Source of the DNA: Pictodentalium vernedei
Lineage: Eukaryota > Mollusca > Scaphopoda > Dentaliida > Dentaliidae
NCBI GenBank assembly: GCA_031216915.1
Contig: CM062296.1
Coordinates: forward strand, 64,064,367-64,128,366
Direction of reading: 5' to 3'
DNA length: 64,000 nt
Made by a program: the position numbers and the translations under genes. Under the pieces are notes generated by a model. It saw nothing but the letters and a program-made list of their open reading frames with translations, searched no databases and had not been told where the DNA came from. Positions 11,261 through 20,953 of the stretch are shown one piece after another. Position 1 is the stretch's first letter. Each line of letters starts with the position of its first letter.

Positions 11261-11590
11261 TTGAGAGTGCAGTGGTTCAGTAGGTAGAGATGCAGACTGC
11301 AAGTCGAGAGGTCCTCGGTTCAAATCCCACCTTCGGTAATCGCTTTGTTTCCTCAGACAAAACACTTTTATCCTAATTGCCCACGTGAGGGTATGGTGTA
11401 CTAAGGCATGCTGCACGTGCACTCGTCTTGAACCAATACTAATTCTGCTTGTGTGGAGTGAGGATGTTCAAGAGGCTGACAGTTACCCACCACTGCTTGG
11501 TGGTTCTCTCCCGGTACTCTGGCCTCCACCACTCGTAAAACTGTCAGACACATGATGTTGAAAGTGTTGTTAAACCCCAGTAAATAAACA
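11261..11590 (+). mobile_element. tRNA-derived SINE
   Basis: The head has an A-box-like TGGTTCAGTAGGTAGAG and a B box GGTTCAAATCC. The body resembles the minus-strand SINEs of the window (GAGGTCCTCGGTTC, TGGTGTACTAAGGC). The 3' end is TGTTAAACCCCAGTAAATAAAC. The imperfect flanks ATTATTAGTTT / ATTACCAGTTC match the uninterrupted relative at about 18385, which confirms the insertion point. Confidence 0.75.
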
Positions 11591-11600
11591 TTACCAGTTC

Positions 11601-11918
11601 TACAGTTAAAACTAAAAGTCCTGTCCTGAAATGTGCACAAATAGTACGTTGATTTGTATGTTAATCTACGCGTTATGACAATGGTAAGGCTATCAAATTC
11701 TGCACATATGGCCTGTGCACAAGGAAAGTTTCAGCCAATGGACCTCCGGGTAACCCGGTGGTCCATTGGCAGGAACATTGCTTGTGTTTGCTATGGGTAA
11801 CAAGGAGAACCTGCCATGCTTCGGGTGTCATTCGATATCGCAATTGTGCGCAATTCCTACGTGCAATTAAGCCTAGATAAGCGCACAGTTCGTGGCAGGA
11901 CTTCTAGTTTTAACTGTA
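11601..11918. mobile_element. palindromic TA-class MITE, copy 1
   Basis: The ends CAGTTAAAACTARAAGTCCTG form an inverted repeat and are bordered by TA on both sides, as in Tc1/mariner insertions. The centre holds CCAATGGACCTCC...GGTCCATTGG. Sister copies lie at 12285-12602, 17194-17511 and 60975-61171. Confidence 0.8.
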
Positions 11919-12284
11919 CTTCTGTATGGCAGAAGACTTCCAGGTACCATTGGTGCCCACTGTCAATTCTGTGAGTTTATTGCATATATTTTTCATGTTC
12001 TATACATCATGACAGTGTCACTAAATACCAAATCTGACTTGAAATACCGAATCTGATTCAAAAAATATTCATTAAAGATACTTTCTACTTACTTTCTTAC
12101 TATTCTGTGATCTAGTGAATATAAAACTCATTCTAAATGAAAAACTCACAGTAAATATTTTGCGAATTTTGTTTTTTGGAGGCATTAGTGAGGTGTCGTA
12201 AGTGAATGAGTTCCATTATCCCAATTTATCGGGCAGGTTCAAACAGCCTCTTTGATAATCGCCGACATGTGACTTGTTTTAACA

Positions 12285-12602
12285 TACAGTTAAAACTAGA
12301 AGTCCTGTCACGAATAGTGCGCTTATCTAGGCTTAATTGCGCGTTGGAATTGCGCGCAATTGCCATATCGAATGGCATCCAAAGCACGGCAGGTTCTCTT
12401 GATTACTCATAGCAAACACATGCAATGTTTCTGCCAATGGACCTCCGGGTTACCCGGAGGTCCATTGGCTGAAACATTGCTTGTACACAGGTCATATGTA
12501 CAGAACTTGATAGCTTTACTTGGGTCATAACGCGTACATTAACGCGCATTTCAACGTACTATTTGTGCACATTTCAGGACAGGACTTCTAGTTTTAACTG
12601 TA
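12285..12602. mobile_element. palindromic TA-class MITE, copy 2
   Basis: This is the same family as 11601-11918, with TA borders and the inverted ends CAGTTAAAACTAGAAGTCCTG. The central palindrome CCAATGGACCTCCGGGT / ACCCGGAGGTCCATTGG is perfect. Confidence 0.85.
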
Positions 12603-12984
12603 CATCAGATTATCACCAATTAGAGTTTGTTCAGTAGCAGAATGGATCAAGTTGTTTCAGAGAGCAATCAAATCAAAAGTGAAAGCATATGTTTTGACGA
12701 TAATTGTGGAAAAGATTAGTGCCAATTAACAGCCACACTTCAATGTATTGTCAACTGTTTTCTGGGCATCATCGAGTTCATTTTCGAAATTTCGTAGACA
12801 ATTAAAGATAGAGAAAGAAAGTAGGGATGGGTGGATGAATTGCGAAAATATTCAACTCGTTCACAGTTCATAGTGACATTTGCGAAATGCATCCCATAAA
12901 GTAGGTCTAGATCTCGCTAAAGACTTGGGTAAGAGTCACCACACCTCATTCCGTAACTTTCACTATTAAATGGGACAGACATGT
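12603..12984. other. no gene recognised
   Basis: AT-rich sequence with short open frames only (for example about 12640-12730 after an acceptor-like GTTTGTTCAG). Nothing could be matched to a known protein. Confidence 0.3.
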
Positions 12985-15460
12985 TAACCTCCAGCATAAT
13001 TTTTCAGGGAACCTGAGGGTGATTTTCAGGGAAATGGGATGGATTTCAGGGAAATGTTCGCACGGGGACAAAACAAAAGAAAAAACTTGCGAATTTTCAG
13101 CTCATGGACCACCATTAACAGGCTATATTCAGATCTAGTTGTCAATTATGCTGATGCATTTATGCTATGTTACAAAATCATAAAATAATTGTTTATTTGA
13201 CCACCCCCATCGCCCTGCCTTCCTCTTCATGACAACCCCCCTCCCCCCACTTATCAAAGTCAACTGAGCTAATAATTTCCCAAATGTTTACAGAAAAAGA
13301 TGTCCTAACGTTCAGTTACTGCAAGAAGATTAGTAAATGGAAAGCATTTTTATCAAAATCCTTCTTGCAAGTATGGTCGCTTGTGTTCTGCACAAAACTT
13401 TTCTTTTCATCAAAGAAGCATTTTTTTTAGCTCAACTTTGGCGAAGCCAAATTTGAGCTTATGCCATGGCCCGTCGTCCGTCTGTCCGTCAACAATTGGA
13501 TACGGCTCGGGCTAGAGGTCGTATTTATGAACCGATCTTTACAAAACTTCTTGGGTACCTTTGTTATGACTGTGGGACGAGAACGAGTGTTTTTAGGTGC
13601 GGTCCGAAATTCAAGATGGCTGCCAGTGGCCATTTTGTACCGACGATGCAGAAATCTGTTTTTTGTACAGTACTTCCATATGAAAGCTCTGATTTGAATA
13701 ATTTTTTGTATGAATGTTTAGTACCATGGGATACATCACATATAATACAGATTCTTTTCTTGTGCGTAAATTATGCAAATTAGACTAACTTTGATGTTTT
13801 TTGGTGTTACTTTCAGCACTGTAAGTGCAAATGCCAATACGGCTCGGGCTAGAGGCCGTATTTATGAACCGATCTTTACAAAACTTCTTGGGTACCTTTG
13901 TTATCACCGTGGGACGAGAACGAGTGTTTTGGGGTCCGGCCCGAAATTCAAGATGGCCGATGGCAGCCATTTTGTACGAAACTTGGTGCAATCAGATTTT
14001 TGCACAGAACTTCCATATGAAAGCGCTGATTTGAATAATTTTTTGTGTGAATGTTTAGTACCATGGGATACATCACATATAATACGGGTTTTTTTCTCGT
14101 GCAGAAATGATGCAAATTAGATGAACTTTTATTTTTTCAGTGCTGCTTACACACAGTAAGTACACATGTCAATACGGCTCGGGCTAGAGTCTGTATTTAT
14201 GAACCGATCTTCACGAAACGCCTTGGGTACCTTTGTTATCACCTTGGGACTAGAACGAGTGTTTCTGGGTGCGGCCCAAAATTCAAGATGGCTGCCAGTG
14301 GCCATTTTGTATCGAAATTAGGTCTAATCAGTTTTTTGTACACAACTTCTATACGGCTCAGGCTAGATGCCGTATTTATGAACCGATCTTTACGAAACTT
14401 CTTGGGTACCTTTGTTTTTACCGTGGGATGAGAACGAGTGTTTTGGGGTGTGGTCCAAATTTCAAGATGGCCACCAGCAGCCATTTTGTACCAAAATTAG
14501 TGCAATCAGTCTTTTGTACAGAACTTCTGTATGAAAGTTCTGATTTGAATAAATTTTTGTATGAATGTTTAGTAACATGGAATACATCACATATAGTACG
14601 GGTTTTTTTCTCGTGCAGAAATTATGCAAATTAGATGAACTTTGATTTATTCAGTGCTACTTATACTCTGTAAGTGCACATGTCAATACAGCTCGGGCTA
14701 GAGGCTGTATTTATGAACCGATCTTCACAAAACTTCTTGGGTACCTTTGTTATCACCTTGGGACGAGAACGAGTGTTTCTGGGTGCGGTCCAAAATTCAA
14801 GATGGCTGCCAGTGGCCATTTTGTACCGAGATCAGGTCCAATCAGTTTTTTGTCACAACTTCTACACAGCTTATATTTGTGAACTGATCTTCACGAAACT
14901 TCTTGGGTACCTTTGTTTTCACCTTGGGACAGGAATGAGTGTGTTTTGGGGTGCCTTTGTTATCATTGTGCTATGAGAACAAATATTTTGGGGTTCAGTC
15001 AGACCCATTGTGGGACTCAAAGATTTTTTCTAGTTTAGCATCTGACTGTCACACACCTTTACAATACTTTACCTATACATTTGTTACAGGCAATGCTTAG
15101 TATTTATGTACAGACCGTTACAATACTTTATATGTACCTTTGTTATCAGGTCATTACCTAGATGTTTGTCATTGCTGTGTCACATACTATACATGTACAT
15201 GTCTTTGTCTTGACAAGTTGAGCTACAGTGTCATTGACACTTTCATTTTAATTCCATTCGAAATTTTCTGGGTACAGATGGCCAACAGTTAACAGTTCTA
15301 TAGTCTGCAGAACAGAATAAATGTAGTGTTAGAAAATAAGTCGGATATTTTTCAACATTTCTTGAATTTGATGCTGTGTTTTAAATTATATCTAGGCTGA
15401 GTTCGACAAGTAGTATGTTGATTATGTGATTTTTGTCTTCGATATGAAGCGTGAACTGCG
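12985..15460. mobile_element. diverged relative of the hAT at 18676, split by a tandem-repeat element
   Basis: 13080-13425 aligns with 18790-19080 (ATGGWCCNCCATTAAC, CTTCATGACMMCCC, TAAGCTAATAATTTCC-type blocks). 15230-15460 aligns with about 19290-19500 (TCAATTCCATTCG, CCAACAGTTAACAGT). The interval 13430-15230 is a separate insertion. Terminal repeats were not seen. Confidence 0.5.
13430..15230 (+). repeat. tandem-repeat element, ~340-bp unit, about 5 units
   Basis: Units share ATACGGCTCGGGCTAGAG, TATTTATGAACCGATCTT, AACTTCTTGGGTACCTTTG and TTCAAGATGG, with starts near 13500, 13838, 14172, 14350, 14690 and 14870 (two shortened). The left edge is an AGCTCAACTTTGGC / GCCAAATTTGAGCT hairpin and the right edge is GTTGAGCT. 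The unit is open in one frame, but all frames change between units, so I do not call a gene. Confidence 0.65.
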
Positions 15461-15834
15461 TCGACCCAAATTTATACGGCCAGTTTTAGTGAGATGAAAT
15501 TTGTACAGGTTTCTCAAAGACTGTGAGGGCCAGGAGGGCCCTGGGTCACAGTCTTACAAAGACTAGGGGAAAGGATGTAATCAAGCAGTTCGCCCCCGAG
15601 TGTTGGAAGAAAAGAAGACACATAGGAAAGGGGGCGGGGGACAGGGGGGGGAGGGGGGTTGAGAGCACAAAATAAACATTAGAACGACCCCAATAATGGA
15701 ACTTATTACCTAAAACCAAATATTTTCCTTGACTTTTCCATTTAAATATCCATAATGGAAAGAAATTAAGTGAGAAATATATATAATTACATTTTGGACT
15801 GGAGGATCATATTCGGTATTTCATTTTCATGTCA
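15461..15834. other. no gene; small hairpin
   Basis: AGACTGTGAGGGCC and its complement GGGTCACAGTCT form a stem at about 15505-15553. A G-rich stretch follows near 15630-15660. Nothing coding was recognised. Confidence 0.4.
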
Positions 15835-16202
15835 TATTTATTTATTGGTGTTTAAGGTCACATATTTATTCACAATGGCTAATCGTGACCGTGACAGTTT
15901 TACGGGTGGAGGAAGCCGGAGTACCCGGAGAGAACCACCGAGCAATGACGAGCAGCTGTCAGCTCTCCAACATCGTAACTCCGAACTCTGCACCGCAGCA
16001 CAGGCAGGGTTAGATTGGTTGAAGACATGCGCACCATCGACGTGCAGTATGCCTCAGTACACAGCGTCATCGTGCCCCCATGTAGGCAATCGGGGTGAAG
16101 TGTCTTGCCCAAGGACACAACGCGGTTGCCGCAGGTGGGATTCGAACCGAGGACCTCTCGGCTTGCAGTCTGCGCCTCTACCAACTGAGCCACCGCGCCC
16201 CC
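15835..16202 (-). mobile_element. tRNA-headed SINE
   Basis: Read on the minus strand, the head has A box TGGCTCAGTTGGTAGAG and B box GGTTCGAATCCC. It is followed by the shared body (GTGTCCTTGGGCAAGACACTT) and a CTTAAACACCAATAAATAAATA tail. Perfect 13-bp duplications CATTTTCATGTCA flank it (15822-15834, 16203-16215), as expected from LINE-driven target-primed insertion. Confidence 0.9.
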
Positions 16203-16490
16203 CATTTTCATGTCAGATTCGGTATTATGCATAACTATTATCACTTTATAGGGCGCTCCTTGGGTTATTAAAACGATCTGAGGTGGACGATAAGACTCAA
16301 TAACAGCCCGCAAAAAAATAGCGTTAATAATGAAAATGGCACGCTAGCCCAGAATTATGGGTAATTTATGTTCCGGAGAAATGACACTAATGTGCTCGAA
16401 ATTTTGTTGTCCATTTATTCCAACAAAACGGATTAAACCATGATTTATTTTGGATTATTAACTTCATTTATGATTTAAAAGTGGTGGTGA

Positions 16491-16860
16491 TTTTATATTT
16501 TATTGGTGTTTAAGGTCACATACTTATGCACAATGGCTAATCGTGACCGTGACAGTTTTACGGGTGGAGGAAGCCGGAGTACCCGGAGAGAACCACCGAG
16601 CAACGACGAGCAGCTGTCAGCTCTCCAACATCGCAACTCTGAACTCTGTACCGCGGCACAGGCAGGGTTAGATTGGTTGAAGACATGCGCACCATCGACG
16701 TGCAGTACGCCTCAGTACACAGCGTCATCGCGCCCCCATGTAGGCAATCGGGGTGAAGTGTCTTGCCCAAGGACACAACGCGGTTGCCGCAGGTGGGATT
16801 CGAACCGAGGACCTCTCGGCTTGCAGCCTGCACCTCTACCAACTGAGCCACCGCGCCCCC
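16491..16860 (-). mobile_element. tRNA-headed SINE
   Basis: About 95% identical to the SINE at 15835-16202, with the same orientation, boxes and tail. It is flanked by perfect 14-bp AAAAGTGGTGGTGA at 16477-16490 and 16861-16874. The different duplications show two independent insertions, not a local duplication. Confidence 0.92.
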
Positions 16861-17193
16861 AAAAGTGGTGGTGAGTATTGATACGATAAATAATCTCATT
16901 TTGTAAATAACATCGTAAGTTTGTAGTTAAAGCACTTCAGCCAAATTCCAGGAATCCTATTTTTGAGTCATCCAAATAAATTGTACTCAACTTTGAACTT
17001 TGACCTTTGTTTGTAAATAAACAGACGACAATCCGATTCTTCTATTTCGAAATCAAAAATGTCTCAAAACAGCGAGCTAGATGAAGAGGGCCTTGATAAT
17101 CCATTTATTATTAGTGATATTGATTAAATTCATTATTGTTCTTCAAATAATTGTTCAAGTTCATTTGCAGTGGCTTGAAATGGCGTTCTTTGG
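16861..17193. other. short open frame after SINE; possible host first exon
   Basis: An ATG at 17059 opens a 22-codon frame (starts MSQNSELDEEGLDNPF) that ends at 17127, in sequence not obviously part of any repeat here. The composition is acidic with an NPF motif. A GTGATA donor at about 17112 would keep the first 18 codons. I cannot name a protein. It could be chance. Confidence 0.2.
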
Positions 17194-17511
17194 TACAGTT
17201 GAAACTAGAAGTCCTGTCACAAACTGTGAGCTTATCTAGGCTTAATTGCGCGTAGGAATTGCATGCAATTGCCATATCGAATGGCACCCAAAGCATGACA
17301 GGTTCTCCTTGTTACCCATAGCAAATACAAGCAATGTTCCTGCCAATGGACCTCCGGGTTACCCGGAGGTCCATTGGCTGAAACTTTGCTTGTGCACAGG
17401 CCGTATGTGCAGAATTTGATAGCCTTACCATCGTCATAACGCGAAGATTAACGAGCAAATCGACGTGCTATTTGTGCGCATTTCAGGACAGGACTTCTAG
17501 TTTTAACTGTA
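17194..17511. mobile_element. palindromic TA-class MITE, copy 3
   Basis: TA borders and ends CAGTTGAAACTAGAAGTCCTG / CAGTTAAAACTAGAAGTCCTG. The perfect central palindrome CCAATGGACCTCCGGGT is shared with the other copies. Confidence 0.85.
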
Positions 17512-17526
17512 AGTGGTAATAATAGT

Positions 17527-18675
17527 AATAACATATTCCTTTTCAGGCATCATGGTACATTAACGGCCCTCGAAAAATGATTAACAGCCCTCGGGACCAT
17601 TAATGGCCCTCGACTTTGACTTGGGCCTTTAAGGGCCTATATAAGTAATGGAATTTTGTTTATTTTGAAATTCTCAATTTCTCACCTCTCATATTCCTTA
17701 AATTCAGATTCAATATACACATATTATACATCAAAATGAAGGTTGGGATGTATAGAACATGAAACACATATGTAATCAACTCATAGAGTCAACTGTAGGC
17801 ACCACTGGTTCCTGGAAGTCTGCTAGCGTATTTGCACCAGAACTGATAATAAAATTATATTTCATCAGAACAACTTGTGGCCAAATGTGCTTCATATATC
17901 CAAGAACAAAGCTAGGCATTCAAAACACTTTCGACTACAGTGATAGGAATGCATTTTGGAAAAGGACAACACTGTCTGCATTTTTTATTGAAGATGGTTT
18001 CCATGTTCGATAGACATGCGCAAATCACTCGTTACCATGAATTTCCATCGAAACACAAAATCGTAATTCTAAGAAATTTCAACAGGTATCATGATACCTT
18101 GTGTTGAATATGGCAACTGTGCAATCTCTATCTAATAACAGAATACTGTATGACGGCGATCTTTTTCATTGTTTGATTTTAGACGGCATTGTTTTTACAT
18201 GCTTTTTCTGTCCGATGACGTCGACCGGAAATCGAAAGTATACTCATACGTAAACAAAAGCAAAGGCTTTGGAATTTTCCCCAATGCAGCTCTGTCGCCG
18301 TGTTTTGAAGAATTTTTATCCCCTAGCTTTGTTCTTGAATATGTAAAGCACATTTGGCCACAAGTTGTTTTCGTGAAATATTATTAAATTATCAGTTCTG
18401 GTGCGAATACGGCAGCAGACTTCCAGGAACCAGTGGTGCCTTCAGTCGACTCTATGAGTTGATTACACATGTGTTTCGTGTTCTGTACATCCGAACCTTC
18501 ATTTTGATGTACATTTTGTATATTTAATTTGAATTGAAGGAATATCAGAGGTGATAATTTTCAAAATAAACAAAATTTTATTACTTATATAGGCCCTTAA
18601 GTGGCCCTCGGGCTGTTAATCATTTTTCTAGGGCTGTTAATGAACCATAACGCCCTCAAAAGAACATGTTATTGT
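17527..18675. mobile_element. long-inverted-repeat (palindromic) element
   Basis: The left half (17527 to ~18090) and right half (~18110 to 18675) are inverted relatives across almost their whole length. They share CATTAACRGCCCT, TGGTTCCTGGAAGTCTGCT and AATCAACTCATAGAGTC, and AATAACAT at the outermost edge. No transposase frame was seen. A hAT inserted at its right edge (18676). A broken sister lies at about 9400-12080. Confidence 0.7.
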
Positions 18676-19676
18676 CAGGGACCAGCCTAGGGGGGAATTT
18701 TAGGGAGACTTCAAGTCTCCCTCCAGAAAAAATAGGGAGACTGCAGAGTCATGTAGGGAGACTTCATAGGCAAGTGGGGAAAATTAAGAATATTCATGTA
18801 CCACCCCCCGCCGCCCCTTCATATTTTCAATTTATGGTCCTCCATTAACGTACAAATAATCCAGGCCCAGTTGTCTATGATGCATCTGTGCCAGGTTAAA
18901 AAATCACAATGTAATTATTGACTGAAACTCCCCCACTGCTACCTTCTCCTTCATGACCCCTCACCTCTTCTTCGTGCCAATCCCCCATCACCCTCCTGTG
19001 GTTGCCTTTCAACAAAGTCTACTAAGCTAATAATTTCCTAAGTCTGAAAGTGTGAACAGGACCAGATGTAAGAAGGTTGCTTGGGAGGTACTTTGTTAGT
19101 TAATAAACAAAATACATTCTGGGGTCGAGTATTTTGTAAAAGAAATGTCATTCCGCATCATTTTATGGCATTCCGGTGTCATTCCGCGTCATTTCATGTC
19201 ATTCCGATGTTTAGGAGGACCCTTTTTCAAGATCGTCCACATGCACACTTGTGTCCTGTACAAACCTATTCTTGACATCACTAAAGCTTTTTTTCATGTG
19301 TTTCAATTCCATTCGTGTTTTTCTGGGAATAGACAGCCCAACAGTTAACAGTCGTCAGCAAATCGAAATGAAAATAATGTGTCATAAAATACTTCCGTTG
19401 TGTATACATTTTCGGCATCCTAAGCTACGTAACCTACTTTCAAAATGGGTTGTTTTGTGGAGTCGCGTAAGTCACTTATTTTCGTTTCGACACTTGAAGC
19501 TCCGACTGGAACGCAACAAAATAGAAATAAAAAAATCCGCCAAATGCGACAATGGACAATGAATAGCACCCAAACCGTCCCCAAGCCGAACCATCCCCAC
19601 CTAAGCAACCCAAACCATCCCCACCTATTTTACCCAAACCGTCCTCAATCCCCGAAACCCAAACCGTCCCCACGTC

Positions 19677-19711
<35 letters not shown>

Positions 19712-20845
19712 TTTTACAGATTTATTTTATGCAAAACCACTTACCCAAAAGAGAATTATCAAATCCAACAAATTATAATAATGAATAAAATTATATCCGA
19801 TTGTGAATTACATTACATTAAATACAGTAACTTCGCCATGTATTCAACGGGTACGGGTCCAGTCGCCACCGGGCCAACTCGCCACCAGAGGCGAGCTGGC
19901 CAGATATCTGGTGGCGGCTTGGCCCACTTTGACGACCACTATTAAAGGTTTAGTACTCACGTTTTTTTTCTAAATAATCCGAAAAAAACATTTAAAGAAT
20001 GAAGAATCCGTTAAAAATCCTCAAATACGATTTTGAATAGCTTTACACAAAAACTCTAGATACGTCTCATCATTACCTGATCACAGACAAAAATGATATT
20101 ATTCTATTTGTTGTTTTTAGAATTTTAGAGTGAGTGTCTTTGAAATCTTTGAAGTGTGTTGGTTGGTTGTTTGTACTGTATATTGTCTCCTGTATAAACA
20201 ATAAGAACACAAATCAACTCCGTTGTTTTTGTAACACTGTGCACAATACACCAAACAAGGTCGTGTAGTCGCCGAGGAAGATGCAGTGTTTGTATTTCCT
20301 CATAAAGAATTCAAAGACGGTGTCAGAAACCGTCTTGCTTGGGTCATTGTAATAACAAACAATCGCAGTATGGGTAAAATAGTGGGGACGGCTTGGGTAA
20401 AATAATGGGGACGGTTTGGGTAAAATAGCGGGGACGGTTCGGTCATGGGGACGGTTCGGGTTACGCCGGCCAACTGGAGTAACTGACCCAGGGGACGGTT
20501 TGGGTAAAATAGTTGGGGACGGTTTGGGTAAAATAGTGTGGGGACGGTTCGGCTTGGGGACGGTTTGGGTGCATCCCTGGACAATTGCTTGTCGTGTGAT
20601 TTCAAATAAATCATATTAAATGGACGTTTATTTGACGAATTAAAATGCCCATTTATCACACTCGAGCACATTCGATTTTTGAAAATACTCGTTTTCATGT
20701 AAACCTCGCATCACTCAGTTCAGCCTTTTCTCATTTTGGCCAATTTTTAGAGGGCGACTTGTAATCGCCCCGACTATTTTTCTAGGCGACTTTGGGCTTA
20801 GAAGGGCGACTTAATCGCCCTAGTCGCCCTCACGGCTGGTCCCTG
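18676..20845. mobile_element. hAT element with a nested insertion (2,170 bp)
   Basis: The inverted ends CAGGGACCAGCC are flanked by perfect 8-bp GTTATTGT at 18668-18675 and 20846-20853. GGGAGACTTCAAGTCTCCC lies inside the left end and GGGCGACTTAATCGCCC inside the right. 19561-20577 is a second element. No transposase was recognised. A possible first exon (ATGGGTTGTTTTGTGGAGTC then GTAAGT) lies at about 19445. Confidence 0.85.
19561..20577. mobile_element. element with clustered CCCAAACCGTCCCCA motifs (1,017 bp), nested
   Basis: The ends GAATAGCACCCAAACCG and GGGATGCACCCAAACCG (complement of right) are flanked by 8-bp TGGACAAT at 19553-19560 and 20578-20585. Four motif copies sit within 130 bp of the left end and about seven within 200 bp of the right, all in inverted sense. 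A (TTA)n run is at about 19680-19711. No transposase was seen. Confidence 0.75.
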
Positions 20846-20953
20846 GTTATTGTTATATTGTTGTGTAATTGTGTCAGTGAATATAAGTTGTCAACAATGA
20901 CCCAGTGAGCTGTGTTCACAGTAATGCTCATTTGATTACTGTGTGTGATTGAG

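Larger units (their letters stand above)
9400..12080. mobile_element. long-inverted-repeat element, broken copy carrying four insertions
   Basis: Blocks at about 9430-9600, 11118-11258 and 11919-12030 align in order with the intact relative at 17527-18675 (shared TCATGATACCTTG, ACAAGTTGTTYTCSYGAAATATTATT-type and AGACTTCCAGG blocks). The gaps between them are filled by a TA-class MITE (9621-9877), a hAT (9978-11082), a SINE (11261-11590) and another TA-class MITE (11601-11918). Its outer ends are not preserved. Confidence 0.55.

Noticed and set aside
13461-14976. Family of ~100-residue paralogous genes
   Set aside because: The similar frames come from a ~340-bp tandem repeat. Alternative frames are equally open, and conservation is at the nucleotide level.
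16141-16202. Possible tRNA gene on the minus strand (A and B boxes present; also near 16800-16860, 54370-54430 and 60010-60084)
   Set aside because: Each tRNA-like head is continuous with a SINE body and tail, most within target duplications, and no full cloverleaf with a normal acceptor stem is seen.
15770-16313. Open frames of 137-154 codons on both strands (and 16503-16899)
   Set aside because: They lie wholly inside SINEs, and both strands are open, as expected of an RNA-derived repeat.
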